The notes: a model not told the origin generated them from the letters alone. Positions 19,552 to 28,891 are shown, counted from the first letter of the stretch. The stretch is 64,000 nucleotides of DNA from Anaerolineae bacterium (GCA_022843385.1 JALHNT010000033.1:1-64000); one strand, 5' to 3'. A program made the numbers and translations.

Positions 19552-20289
19552 CTATTGCGCCGCCGAAGTGACCAGCGCAGCCAGCACATCGTAAGATGGG
19601 CCGCCGCGGTCATAACTCTGTCCCTGAAACACGATGCTGCGCGCCACGCCGTCGCTGCCACGCATCCGCACTGCCGGCGTTCCCGACACGCTGAGTGATT
19701 GCCCTAATGCAATATCGTTAGCAACCTGACCCTCGCTACTTGAACAGGCCAATGCCTGGGCATAATCGACACCCACCTGCTGGGCAATAGAACGCATCAT
19801 GTCGCCGCCGAATTCACCCGCGGCACCACGCGCAAACAGGATGTCATGCACTTCCCAGTAAGCACCTGGCTTCTGCTGCTCCATGCAGACCGACACATTT
19901 CCAGCGAAGAAGGTGAAGTCTGAACCGGCAGTCGGGAAGACGCGGAACTCAAACCTGGCTTGACCGGTGACGACAAAATCGTTGATGAAGCGATCCATCG
20001 TCCCTTTGTAGTCCTGGCAGTGCGGGCAAAAATAATCAGCGAACTCGATGATCGTAATCGGAGCTTCTGGATTGCCCAGGACAAACCCGCCATCTTCCAG
20101 ACGCGATTGCGGGATCTGGCTGTAGTTGATGCCGGATGTGCGACCCGCATTGCCCTGCGATAAGGCAATGGCGACAGCAGCGATGACAACCGCTACACCA
20201 ACAATCACACCAATAATCAGCAGATTGCGGTTGGAACCAGATGGCGAAGCGGCGGACGATTTGGAACGGGTTGAATCCATGAGGCTCAT
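19552..20289 (-). CDS. Membrane-anchored DsbA-like thioredoxin domain protein
   Basis: A 245-residue protein with a short cytoplasmic tail, one transmembrane segment at about residues 23-45 (LLIIGVIVGVAVVIAAVAIAL), and an extracytoplasmic thioredoxin fold. The redox motif is CPHC within FADYFCPHCQDYKG near residue 92. The SVSGTPAVRM segment near 205 supplies the cis-proline. It resembles the DsbA/BdbD group that forms disulfides in exported proteins. It ends five bases before the nicotinamidase-like gene begins. No DsbB or VKOR partner is next to it. Confidence 0.88.
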   Translation of the reverse strand: MSLMDSTRSKSSAASPSGSNRNLLIIGVIVGVAVVIAAVAIALSQGNAGRTSGINYSQIPQSRLEDGGFVLGNPEAPITIIEFADYFCPHCQDYKGTMDRFINDFVVTGQARFEFRVFPTAGSDFTFFAGNVSVCMEQQKPGAYWEVHDILFARGAAGEFGGDMMRSIAQQVGVDYAQALACSSSEGQVANDIALGQSLSVSGTPAVRMRGSDGVARSIVFQGQSYDRGGPSYDVLAALVTSAAQ

Positions 20290-20465
20290 GTTGTGACCAT
20301 TCTACACTCTGTAAAGAACGCGATCATTGTTAACCAAACGGGTCTCACAAAACAAGGGCATTTTCCATCTTCACAACTTGTCTCGGGCTATCAGAGTAGC
20401 CGACTCAGCCTGTGACGTGCTAATCTTTTGTTGGATCATGTCTATCATTTGCCAGGAGAACTGCC

Positions 20466-21785
20466 ATGCGCATCGTTGACCTCATCATCAAGAAACGGGA
20501 TGGATTGCCGCTGACGAAAGATGAGATCAATACTTTCATTGTCCGCTATACCCAGGGCGATGTGCCAGATTATCAGGCAGCAGCCCTGCTGATGGCGATT
20601 TTCCTCAAAGGTATGACGCGAGAAGAGATCGTCAATCTTACGCTGGCGATGGCGCACTCCGGCGATGTCCTCGATTTATCCGACATTATACCCTATTCAA
20701 TTGACAAGCACTCATCGGGCGGCGTTGGTGATAAGACCACGCTGGTCGTTCTGCCCTTGGTGGCGGCTTGTGGCGTTCCGGTTGCCAAGATGAGTGGGCG
20801 AGGACTGGGATTTTCTGGCGGGACGCTCGACAAACTCGAGTCGATTGCTGGCTACAATGTCAATCTATCCAACGAAGACTTCCGTCGCCTGATACGCCAA
20901 AATGGCATTGTACTGTCCGGGCAGTCGGGCGATCTGGCTCCGGCGGATGGCAAGCTGTATGCCCTGCGCGATGTGACCGGCACGGTGCCATCGCTGCCCC
21001 TCATCGCCAGCAGCATCATGAGCAAAAAGATTGCGGCTGGAGCGAACGGCATCGTGCTGGATGTGAAAGTGGGGCGCGGTGCCTTCATGACGAATCTCGA
21101 TGATGCGCAGGCGCTGGCGCAGATTATGGTCGATATTGGTGTGGATGCCGGACGGGATATGGTGGCGGTACTCTCTGATATGAATCAACCATTGGGTCAG
21201 GCTGTCGGAAATGCGTTGGAAGTGGCGGAAGCCATCGCTTGTCTGCGCAATGGCGGCCCGGCAGATTTTCGTGAACACTGCTTGGAACTGGCGAGCTACA
21301 TGCTGCGATTGGCCGGGCAGGGTGAGCGCTGGACGGACGCCGCTGATGTGCGTCAGCAGCTCGAAGAACACCTCGCCAATGGTCAGGCATTCGCTCGTTT
21401 CAGGCAGATGGTGGCAGGGCAGGGGGGCGATGTCCGTATGGTCGATGATCCTTCGCTGCTTCCCGCTGCACGTTTTATCGAACCCGTATCGGCTGTGCGT
21501 TCGGGCTTCATCGCCCAGGTAGCGGCTGAAGCGGTTGGCATTGCCTCATCCGAATTGGGCGCAGGCCGCGAGAAAAAAGGCGACCCGATTGATCTGGCGG
21601 TGGGTCTAATGGTTCATGTCAAGGTCGGTGATTCAGTCCAGCCCGGCGACACCTTGTTCACCATCCACGCCAATGACCTGGATAAACTGGCAGCCTGTCG
21701 TTCGCGACTGGAAAGTGCTATTGCTTACAGCGATACATCCGTCGAACCGCTGCCATTATTCTATGGGACACTCTACGGGCGTTAG
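20466..21785 (+). CDS. Pyrimidine-nucleoside (thymidine) phosphorylase
   Basis: A 439-residue enzyme that cleaves thymidine and uridine-type nucleosides with phosphate. The family signature KHSSGGVGDKTTL near residue 80 binds phosphate, followed by KMSGRGLGFSGGTLDKLESI. The C-terminal domain (KKGDPIDLAVGLMVHVKVGD) is the usual biotinyl-like PYNP C-terminal fold. AGGAGA lies six bases before the ATG. Length agrees with both DeoA and Pdp, so I give no symbol. Its last 30 bases overlap the end of the convergent lipoprotein gene on the other strand, and no terminator separates them. Confidence 0.95.
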   Translation: MRIVDLIIKKRDGLPLTKDEINTFIVRYTQGDVPDYQAAALLMAIFLKGMTREEIVNLTLAMAHSGDVLDLSDIIPYSIDKHSSGGVGDKTTLVVLPLVAACGVPVAKMSGRGLGFSGGTLDKLESIAGYNVNLSNEDFRRLIRQNGIVLSGQSGDLAPADGKLYALRDVTGTVPSLPLIASSIMSKKIAAGANGIVLDVKVGRGAFMTNLDDAQALAQIMVDIGVDAGRDMVAVLSDMNQPLGQAVGNALEVAEAIACLRNGGPADFREHCLELASYMLRLAGQGERWTDAADVRQQLEEHLANGQAFARFRQMVAGQGGDVRMVDDPSLLPAARFIEPVSAVRSGFIAQVAAEAVGIASSELGAGREKKGDPIDLAVGLMVHVKVGDSVQPGDTLFTIHANDLDKLAACRSRLESAIAYSDTSVEPLPLFYGTLYGR

Positions 21786-22667
21786 CTCACGCTCATCTGT
21801 GAAGGCATAGATACAGACCGGCGCTTCTTCCCAATAGCCGTCGGTTGCGAACTGGATACGCCCGCTGATACCGGCAGAGTTAGTCATGCGAATGGCGGAC
21901 AAGGCATCCCCACTGGATTGCATCGCATCCAGCGCCAGACGCGCTGCATCATAGGTCAGAGTCGCCAGCAGATTCGGCGGCGGGACATAAAGTCCCATCG
22001 CGGCATAGCGCTGCTGAAACGCTTCATCCGGCAGCCGGCCATTGGAAAGGACTCTGATGAGGGTCAGATCGTCCTGAAGCAGCCGAAATTGTTCCAACGC
22101 TTGTGCATCGCTCCCGTAGCGTGTCGTTGCTGCTTGCGCAGAATTCAAGTCAGCAAGCATCAGCTCTAATCGGGAATGGTTCAGCGAGAACGCATTCTCG
22201 CTCTGCGGCTCCTGCCCCCAGTTGCCGATCATCAACAGCGGAATACCGCCCAGCGCATCCTGAACCCCAGCCGAAGTGGCGTCAGCACCGAGCGACAGCA
22301 CCACTTTCACCAGCGGATCTTTTGCCAGCGCCCGTGCCCGTTCAATTGCATTCTGACGGGACTCGCCATCGTCAACGGCTAACAGTTCGACATCCAGCCG
22401 GCTCGCATCCTTCAGCGCTAACTGAACCGCGTAGTAAGCGTTATAGCCGATTTCCGCCTGGCGACCCTCAAACGGTGCCAGCAGCGCGATGCGTTGGATA
22501 GAATCCATTCCGGCACTGCACCCCATCAGGCAGATGGCCGTGACCACGATGAGCCACAGTTGAACGAACTCAAATTGTGGCCTGCCCAGCCTGGGTGAGT
22601 AAACAGGCTTCAGCCGTTTCTGATCGCTTGTTACTCGTTGCTCGTTACTTCCAGCCTCAACACCCAT
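21756..22667 (-). CDS. Ligand-binding lipoprotein, periplasmic-binding type 1 fold
   Basis: About 303 residues from an ATG at 22667, which overlaps the end of mltG by 11 bases; the frame is open further upstream, but there it reads as an mltG shadow. A hydrophobic segment ends in the lipobox ICLMGC near residue 48. The mature part starts with IQRIALLAPFEGRQAEIGYNA, the usual opening of Leu/Ile/Val-type receptor domains, with further segments VKVVLSLGADATSAGVQ and IPLLMIGNWG. At roughly 250 residues the domain is shorter than normal, so part of it may be lost. It closes the alaS operon and could bind a small ligand at the cell surface; none can be named. Confidence 0.7.
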   Translation of the reverse strand: MGVEAGSNEQRVTSDQKRLKPVYSPRLGRPQFEFVQLWLIVVTAICLMGCSAGMDSIQRIALLAPFEGRQAEIGYNAYYAVQLALKDASRLDVELLAVDDGESRQNAIERARALAKDPLVKVVLSLGADATSAGVQDALGGIPLLMIGNWGQEPQSENAFSLNHSRLELMLADLNSAQAATTRYGSDAQALEQFRLLQDDLTLIRVLSNGRLPDEAFQQRYAAMGLYVPPPNLLATLTYDAARLALDAMQSSGDALSAIRMTNSAGISGRIQFATDGYWEEAPVCIYAFTDERELTPVECPIE

Positions 22668-23760
22668 TAGCGAGATGCTCATCAAAAGTGCGGGCGAAGT
22701 CGTGGTAGCCGTCGCTGCGGCAATCCGCCCGGAAGAAGTAGAAATCCGACGGCGCAGGATACACCACAGCCTGAATGGCCGACAAACCCGGATTGGCGAT
22801 GGGGCCGGGGGGCAGTCCGATGTTGAGATACGTGTTGTATGGCGATATGGCATTGGTATAGTCGGCGCGGGTGATGGGCGGCCACCAGCTCCCATTGGCG
22901 AACCCAATGCCGTACTGCACCGTCGGATCGGCCTCCAGCCGCATATTGATCACCAGCCGGTTGCGATAGACGCCGGCGATCATCGGCTGCTCATCCGCGT
23001 GTACCGCTTCGCGCTGCACGATGGATGCCAGCGTCACCACCTGAAACAGGCTCAGATTTTGCAGCGCCGCGTCTTGTGGCAGTTGGCTGCCAACCCGCTC
23101 CAGAAACGTCTGCGTCAGAATATCGCGCAGCATGATCGGCGTGACCACTGCCGGTAGCTGGTAGGTGTCGGGGAACAAGAACCCTTCCAGCGATGCCCCC
23201 GGCGGAAGGCCCACGCCGCTGGCAAAGGCCGGATCAATCTGCCCGCCAGGACCAACCACCGCCAGAAAATCACCGCCGCTGAAGCCAAAGTACGGGTTGT
23301 TGTCGATAGCATTGGCGACTTCCTCGATGCGCCAGCCTTCCAGAATGCGGAATGGGAACTGGCTGCTGCGTGAATCGGTCAGCGATACGGCGATCTCAGC
23401 CAGCGTTTGTGACTGGCTCAGGAAAAATGTTCCGGCTTCAAGCTGCCGATCCAGGTCGTTGAGCCGCACATAATCGACGAATAACTCAGCGTCATTAATC
23501 AGCTTGAGATTGACCAACCGCTGGGCGATCACGGTGGGCGTGTCCCCCGAGTCGACCACGAATCGAATCGGCGTGGTATCGCTGCTCACGGCTGCATTGA
23601 AGTCATCGGTTCTGGAAGACAGCGACAGGCGGATGATGGCCTTCTGCACATAATCCACCGGACGCCCGCCGGAGATCAGGAACAATGTGCCAACACAGGC
23701 CACTGCCAGCATGACCAGCGCGGCCGTTAGCAGGACGATCAGGCGGATCAGCGTTCTCAT
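22657..23760 (-). CDS. mltG: Endolytic murein transglycosylase MltG
   Basis: A 367-residue YceG-family protein that cuts nascent peptidoglycan strands. One N-terminal transmembrane helix (about residues 7-30) is followed by a LysM-like domain (VDSGDTPTVIAQRLVNLKLI) and the catalytic domain. The catalytic glutamate is in LASIVQREA near residue 250, followed by the family segments AGVYRNRLVINMRLEADPT and YNTYLNIGLPPGPIANPG. It overlaps ruvX by four bases (ATGA). The alaS-ruvX-mltG order is also known from Firmicutes, which supports both assignments. Confidence 0.95.
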   Translation of the reverse strand: MRTLIRLIVLLTAALVMLAVACVGTLFLISGGRPVDYVQKAIIRLSLSSRTDDFNAAVSSDTTPIRFVVDSGDTPTVIAQRLVNLKLINDAELFVDYVRLNDLDRQLEAGTFFLSQSQTLAEIAVSLTDSRSSQFPFRILEGWRIEEVANAIDNNPYFGFSGGDFLAVVGPGGQIDPAFASGVGLPPGASLEGFLFPDTYQLPAVVTPIMLRDILTQTFLERVGSQLPQDAALQNLSLFQVVTLASIVQREAVHADEQPMIAGVYRNRLVINMRLEADPTVQYGIGFANGSWWPPITRADYTNAISPYNTYLNIGLPPGPIANPGLSAIQAVVYPAPSDFYFFRADCRSDGYHDFARTFDEHLANGC

Positions 23761-24203
23761 GATGGGGTCCCCGGCAGCGTCACCAGACCCTCGCGCACAG
23801 CATCTAGGTAGCTTTGCAGCATCACCCTCGCCGCCAGATCATCAATCGGGGCGCGTTTGTCGCGGCGCAGTCGTATCGAGAGTTCACGCGCATCCTGGCT
23901 GGTGAGCTGTTCATCCCACAGGGTGATCGGAATAGCGATGGTCGGTCTGAAGCGCTCTACCCAACGCCGCACAGTGTCAGATTGCGTATAGTCGTCGGCG
24001 CCTGCCTCCGGATTGAAGGGCAAACCGATGACAACGCCACTGACTCGCTGCTCCTGGATGATGTGGTGCAACCTGGCGAAATCTGCCTGATTAGTCGTGC
24101 GCTGAATGATCGCCAGTTCGCGGGCGACCAGGCCAGTGACGTCGCTGACTGCGATGCCAATGCGCTTCAAGCCATGATCGATCCCCAGCAATCTTCCGGT
24201 CAT
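23757..24203 (-). CDS. ruvX: Putative pre-16S rRNA nuclease / Holliday junction resolvase RuvX (YqgF)
   Basis: A 148-residue RNase H-fold protein, the normal length for YqgF. Motifs: GIDHGLKRIGIAVSD at the N-terminus with the first acidic residue, VVIGLPFN in the middle, LWDEQLTSQDA with the second, and DDLAARVMLQSYLD at the end. The start at 24203 overlaps the upstream stop (ATGA) and begins one strand before the first motif; the open frame 72 bases further upstream is not family-like. YqgF proteins act in 16S rRNA 5' maturation, with Holliday-junction cleavage proposed. Confidence 0.94.
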   Translation of the reverse strand: MTGRLLGIDHGLKRIGIAVSDVTGLVARELAIIQRTTNQADFARLHHIIQEQRVSGVVIGLPFNPEAGADDYTQSDTVRRWVERFRPTIAIPITLWDEQLTSQDARELSIRLRRDKRAPIDDLAARVMLQSYLDAVREGLVTLPGTPS

Positions 24204-25762
24204 GCCGGTGCTTCCTGAAATTGAATCGTGATGCGGGGAGCCAGCAGCGGCAAGCTGGGGAAGCCTTCCGGCCATAGGCTGATCTGCGGCGCAAAGCCCT
24301 GTTGCAGTGGCAGAGTGGTCACCAGGTAGGCCATCGCGTCGTTGACCGGTAGACCCGCAAGCTGTTGTTGGATGGCGCTGCTATCGACGATGGCGTTCAC
24401 AATCCCACTGCCGCCGATCTGGAAGGTGATGCGTCCGCTTTCGTCTCGGCTCGTGCCGGACTCGCAGCCCAGTTCGTATGCGACCGAATCCGCCTGGATA
24501 GCTTGATTAGGCTGTAGCTGCCGCGACATTTCCGCCAGCGCGATCCGTTGGGCGAAGGCTTCATCCACCACCAGCGCATCCACCACCACTCGCATCGTCA
24601 AGGAGAGGGTATCGGTCACATCGCCGATCTGCCCGCTAAAGGTCTTCCAGTCGTCGCGCTCCTCGCCAATCTGTACCGTATCGACGATGATACACTGCGT
24701 CGCGGTTAGGCGCGATTGCATCTCCAGATAAGCCCGCGTCTGCAACTGCTGCCGCACGATGAACAGCAGGTTATCGACATCCGCCTGCGCAATGACTGGG
24801 CGGGTGCGGGTGGCACCGCCCTCGGTTGCCGACACATTGCGCACATCAACCCGGTCTGCCAAGGGGCCGATGACTGTGTTGATGGTGCCGCTATCCACAT
24901 TGCCAATCGCTCCGCTGGAAGTTTGCAGCGCTTCAATCGGAGTCTCAATCTGAAGCCCGACGCCACCGGCAACTTGTGCATCCTGCGTCGTGCGGAACTG
25001 AATCGGTGTTCCGGCGCTGGTGGTGACGAGCGTTCCTGCCGGGATGGTCACAGCGTCGGCGGTCTTGTTGATGAAGATGACCGACCCGCTGGCTGTGGCA
25101 TTCTCAACCGGCTGGCTGCCGCTGGTTTCAACCGTGCCAGTATCCTCGATCTGAACGCTCAGGGTCGTCGCCGGAATCACCCGATTCTCGATGTCAATGC
25201 CGGGTACTGCCGGATCAACGATCACCGTCGTCAGTGCTTGGAGCCGGCTGCGCGCCGGAACCAGCGTGACGGTGGCGCTGGGCAGCACAACGTAGCCGAT
25301 GGCCGCCGCAATCGCAGCAAAGATCAGGATGCCGACGGCCCGGCGCAGCAGCCGCCACTTGCGATTGGCCGCGTCTTCTTCGGCATAGATGCGGCTGGCG
25401 ACTTCTTTCAGATCATCCGGCAGCGGTTCGTCTTTCGGGCGTTGAAAACGATTGGTGAAGACCTTACCTCGCCCGCGCCGCCAACGACCTCGTTCACTCG
25501 CGCCTATTGTCTCGAAGGTGCTGATGTCCAGCTCACGGGCATGGCGAATCACCTGGGGGTCATGCGTCACCAATCCCAGCCGTATCGCTCGGCGCATGGC
25601 ATCGCGCTGGATCAACACCAGATCGAGCTTGCGCGTCAGCACCGTGCCGTCTTCCGGCCAGATCAACAGGACGCGCTTGCCGCGCAGGAAAGACAGACGA
25701 TCACGGACGCTGGTCACGTCATCGCCAGTTTCCAGTTGGACGTAGTCAGGTCGGTTCGCCAT
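24200..25762 (-). CDS. Single-pass membrane protein with a baseplate-J-like domain
   Basis: A 520-residue protein with a cytoplasmic region of about 135 residues rich in Arg (ERGRWRRGRGK), one transmembrane helix near residues 143-163 (VGILIFAAIAAAIGYVVL), and a long extracytoplasmic region. That region contains the ENATASGSVIFINKTADAVTIPAGTLVTTSAG block and the GNVDSGTINTVIGPLA block, which are the recognised parts of baseplate J/gp47-type domains. No tail or phage gene is nearby, so the fold is probably used in the envelope here. Its ATG overlaps the alaS stop by one base (TGATG), so the two are translationally coupled. Function unknown. Confidence 0.8.
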   Translation of the reverse strand: MANRPDYVQLETGDDVTSVRDRLSFLRGKRVLLIWPEDGTVLTRKLDLVLIQRDAMRRAIRLGLVTHDPQVIRHARELDISTFETIGASERGRWRRGRGKVFTNRFQRPKDEPLPDDLKEVASRIYAEEDAANRKWRLLRRAVGILIFAAIAAAIGYVVLPSATVTLVPARSRLQALTTVIVDPAVPGIDIENRVIPATTLSVQIEDTGTVETSGSQPVENATASGSVIFINKTADAVTIPAGTLVTTSAGTPIQFRTTQDAQVAGGVGLQIETPIEALQTSSGAIGNVDSGTINTVIGPLADRVDVRNVSATEGGATRTRPVIAQADVDNLLFIVRQQLQTRAYLEMQSRLTATQCIIVDTVQIGEERDDWKTFSGQIGDVTDTLSLTMRVVVDALVVDEAFAQRIALAEMSRQLQPNQAIQADSVAYELGCESGTSRDESGRITFQIGGSGIVNAIVDSSAIQQQLAGLPVNDAMAYLVTTLPLQQGFAPQISLWPEGFPSLPLLAPRITIQFQEAPA

Positions 25763-28464
25763 CAGCCCTTGTAACTTTGAGCGATCAATTCACCGGCTCG
25801 TGCCAGAACATCGGGTAATTTGCTGGCATCTTTGCCACCAGCCTGCGCCATATTGGGGCGTCCGCCACCACCCCCACCGACAATTGCTGCCAGTTCCTTG
25901 ATGAGGTTGCCGGCGTGCAGCCCCTTCTTCGTCAGATCATCGGTCACGGCGGCCAACAACTGCGGCTTGCCATCGGTGAGGCTGGTCGCCACGATCACGC
26001 CGCTTTTGTGCTTGTCACGGAACCAATCGGCCACTTCGCGCAGATTGTCCATCGTCAGGCCATCAAACTGCGCGATTAACGCCGTCACCCCATTGATTGC
26101 CTGCGGCTTCATCTGCTCGAAGCGACTCCGGGCGATCTCGCGCTGCAACTGCGCGATCTGCTTGCGCGCGGCTGATAAATCCGCTTGCAGACTCTCTACT
26201 CGCAGCGCCACTTGCTCCGGCGTGGTGCCAAGCTGATGGGCGATGTGACCGAGCGTATGGGTCATGTGCTGCACATGCTCAATCGCTGCCCGTCCGGTCA
26301 GTGCCTCAACACGGCGAATGCCAGCGCTCACGCTGCCTTCGCTGACCACGATCATTGCCCCGATTTCCGACGTTTCGTTGACATGCACGCCGCCGCACAA
26401 TTCGTAGCTGTAGCGATTACCATCCTGGGCGATGGTGATCGTCCGCACGGTCTCGCCATATTTCTCGCCGAACAACGCCATCGCGCCTTCGCTGCGCGCC
26501 TGTGCCAGCGATTTTTCCTGTGCCTTGACCGGATAATTCGCCAGGATAATCTGATTCACTTCCTGCTCGATGGTCGCCAGTTCTTGCGGGCTGACCTTCT
26601 GATCGTGGGCGAAGTCGAAGCGCAGGCGATCCGGCGCGACCAGCGACCCGCGCTGCTGGACGTGTGTTCCCAGATGATTGCGCAGTGCCGCGTGCAGCAG
26701 GTGGGTCGCGGTGTGGTTGCGCGTGATGTCGCCGCGCCGGCTCAGATCAATCACGGCATGAGCCTCGTTGCCTTCGCGTGGCGTGCCTTCCACCACCTCG
26801 CCCACATGCACGATCAGGCCGCCAATCGGACGGCGCGTATCTTCAACCTCAATCAGCCAACCATCGCCGCTGATGGTGCCGGTGTCGCTCATCTGACCAC
26901 CGGACTCGACATAGAAGTTGGTCTTGCCCAGCACAATCTCGACCTTTTCGCCGGCGATGGCGCTGTCCACTCGCTGCCCATCGCGGAAGATCGCCAGGAT
27001 GCGATCATTGACCGGCGTCCCATCATATGGATGATAAGCCACGCCTTTCTCGCCCAACGCCCCCGCTGATTTCAAATCGGTCAGCGCCGCATTATGGACT
27101 TCAGCCGTGTCAATTGCCCCCATCGCCAGGCCGCCACCGCTGACCTCGCTGTGGCGTTCTTCCTCGGCATTGAATTCCGGTTCATTCACGGTGAAGCCGC
27201 GCTCTTCAGCCACATCCTTGATGACCTGAATCGGCAGCCCCATCGTCGCTTTCAGATAGAAGGCAACCCGTCCCGGCAGCACCCGCTGGTTGTTCTTCGC
27301 CAGCATATCCAGTTCGGCTTCGAGTTCGCCCAGCCCACGATCCAAGGTGCGGCGGAAGCGGATTTCTTCCTGGGTAATCGTCTTCTTGATCGCCTCAGCC
27401 CGCTCCCGCAGTTCGGTGTAATGCTCACCCATTACCCCAATCACGGCATCGGCGACCTGCGCCAGGAATGGCTCATGGAAATCGAGCTTGTTGCCGAACC
27501 GCGCCGCCCGACGGATGACCAATCGGCATACCGCATCACGACCCTTCGCGCCGGGCAGCACGCCATCGGCGATCAGAAAAACCGCTGCCCGCATGTGATC
27601 GGCGATCACCCGGTAGGGGATGATGTTCCCGTCGCGCTCGGCATCGCTGTGTCCTGTGAGTTCCTGCGTCCGCTGGATGATCGGCATGAACAGGTCGGTT
27701 TCATAATTGGCGGTCACACCGTTGACCACGCTCAGGATGCGTTCCAGCCCCATGCCGGTATCGACGCCGGGCGCGGGCAGGGGGACATCGAACTGACCGG
27801 TGTGGCTTGGGTCGGCCTGGGTGCGGTTGAACTGCATGAACACCAGGTTCCACAATTCGAGGAAGCGATCATCCTCTTCGACCAGTGACGGGATGATATT
27901 GTCTTCTCCCCGTTCCGGGTATTTGTCCCAGTGCAGTTCGCTGGTCGGGCCACAAGGGCCGGTCTCGGCCATTTGCCAGAAGTTGGTCTTCGGCCCCAAC
28001 CGTGCCACGCGCTTCGGGTCAACACCCATTTCGTTGACCCAGATGTTATAGGCTTCGTCGTCGCTCTGATATACCGTGAAAGCCAACCGGTCTTTGGGCA
28101 GGCCATACACTTCGGTCAGCAGGGTATAGGCCAACTTGATGGCATCGCGCTTGAAATAATCGCCAAAGCTGAAGTTGCCCAGCATTTCAAAGAAGGTGTG
28201 ATGACGTGGCGAGGGGCCAACGTTCTCCAGGTCGTTATGCTTGCCGGAGACGCGCATACACTTCTGTGACGTGGTGGCGCGTTTGTAGTCGCGCTTATCG
28301 ATGCCCAGGAATACATCCTTGAACTGCACCATGCCGGCGTTGGTGAAGAGCAGCGTCGGATCGTTGCCCGGCACGAGCGACGACGAAGAGACTTCCTGAT
28401 GCTGAAATTCGCTGAAAAAGTCTAAGAAGGCCCGCCGAGCTTCGGCGCTGGTCATCGGTTTCAT
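25762..28464 (-). CDS. alaS: Alanyl-tRNA synthetase
   Basis: A 900-residue class II synthetase of full length. The catalytic domain contains FLDFF, the PTLLFTNAGMVQFKD block and the GMGLERI-type motif 3 (GVDTGMGLERILSVV). The editing domain has the zinc motif HTATHLLHAALRNHLG and the distal CGGVHV. The C-Ala domain has the glycine run followed by RPNMAQAGGKD. I start at 28464 (MKPMTSAEARRAF); a TTG 30 bases upstream is in frame. It is the first gene of a five-gene overlapping minus-strand operon, so its promoter lies in the 28495-28600 region. Confidence 0.97.
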   Translation of the reverse strand: MKPMTSAEARRAFLDFFSEFQHQEVSSSSLVPGNDPTLLFTNAGMVQFKDVFLGIDKRDYKRATTSQKCMRVSGKHNDLENVGPSPRHHTFFEMLGNFSFGDYFKRDAIKLAYTLLTEVYGLPKDRLAFTVYQSDDEAYNIWVNEMGVDPKRVARLGPKTNFWQMAETGPCGPTSELHWDKYPERGEDNIIPSLVEEDDRFLELWNLVFMQFNRTQADPSHTGQFDVPLPAPGVDTGMGLERILSVVNGVTANYETDLFMPIIQRTQELTGHSDAERDGNIIPYRVIADHMRAAVFLIADGVLPGAKGRDAVCRLVIRRAARFGNKLDFHEPFLAQVADAVIGVMGEHYTELRERAEAIKKTITQEEIRFRRTLDRGLGELEAELDMLAKNNQRVLPGRVAFYLKATMGLPIQVIKDVAEERGFTVNEPEFNAEEERHSEVSGGGLAMGAIDTAEVHNAALTDLKSAGALGEKGVAYHPYDGTPVNDRILAIFRDGQRVDSAIAGEKVEIVLGKTNFYVESGGQMSDTGTISGDGWLIEVEDTRRPIGGLIVHVGEVVEGTPREGNEAHAVIDLSRRGDITRNHTATHLLHAALRNHLGTHVQQRGSLVAPDRLRFDFAHDQKVSPQELATIEQEVNQIILANYPVKAQEKSLAQARSEGAMALFGEKYGETVRTITIAQDGNRYSYELCGGVHVNETSEIGAMIVVSEGSVSAGIRRVEALTGRAAIEHVQHMTHTLGHIAHQLGTTPEQVALRVESLQADLSAARKQIAQLQREIARSRFEQMKPQAINGVTALIAQFDGLTMDNLREVADWFRDKHKSGVIVATSLTDGKPQLLAAVTDDLTKKGLHAGNLIKELAAIVGGGGGGRPNMAQAGGKDASKLPDVLARAGELIAQSYKG

Positions 28465-28494
28465 GGCGTGAATAACGTTCCTTACTGCTGCCAA

Positions 28495-28862
28495 ATCGTA
28501 TGGCGAATTATAGTCAGTCGCCAGAATGCCAACAAGGGGCGTGATGCAAAGGTGATGCCGTCATGAGATGGACTGGCTGATTCCTATCCCATGTCATGCC
28601 CTCTGTTCAGGCATCCATTCACGAAGTCATGGAATGTGCCTGATAAACAGGCAAGAACAGGTAATATAACATATCGTATTACAGCGCCTCTTCTCGCGCG
28701 AACATGAACTATGCTCACTTTTGGTTGCGTTTCACTTTATTGTGCTACCCCGGTGCAGACTCGGTGGCTCCAGTCTCCCCTTCTCCCAGCGCAGCGTGTG
28801 GGAGAAGGGGCGGGGGATGAGGGCATTGCACCAACATGAACAGACCTAACGCTCCAAAAACG
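28495..28862. other. Gene-free stretch holding small repeats
   Basis: These 368 bases lie between the divergent alaS gene and the large repeat that begins at 28863. They contain an imperfect inverted repeat (28603-28620 with 28631-28650, arms CTGTTCAGGCA / TGCCTGATAAACAG) and a palindromic element at 28777-28820. The alaS promoter should lie near the left end. No coding frame is credible. Confidence 0.6.
28777..28823. repeat. REP-like palindromic interspersed element
   Basis: CCCCTTCTCCCA (28777-28788) and TGGGAGAAGGGG (28799-28810) form a perfect 12-pair stem with a 10-base loop, followed by CGGGGGATGAGGGC. This wording, a CCCCTTCTCCC palindrome followed by GGGGGATGAGGG, is a common intergenic repeat type in many bacterial genomes. 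A single copy is seen here. Confidence 0.6.
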
Positions 28863-28891
28863 TTGACAGAACAGATATTCTGTACTATGAT
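28863..28891 (+). promoter_or_regulatory. Near-consensus sigma-70 promoter at the head of repeat copy A
   Basis: TTGACA (28863-28868), a 17-base spacer, then TATGAT (28886-28891). The -35 and spacer hold a dyad ACAGAA-N6-TTCTGT (28866-28883). Sequence similarity to copy B begins exactly at this -35 hexamer. Confidence 0.75.

Noticed and set aside
22668-22907. Upstream extension of the ligand-binding lipoprotein frame
   Set aside because: It overlaps mltG in another frame, is Pro/Arg/Ser-rich and shows no family features; the ATG at 22667 near the mltG stop is more likely.
24200-25762. Prophage or contractile injection system suggested by the baseplate-J-like domain
   Set aside because: No sheath, tube, spike or portal gene is nearby, and the gene is embedded in an alaS-ruvX-mltG operon.
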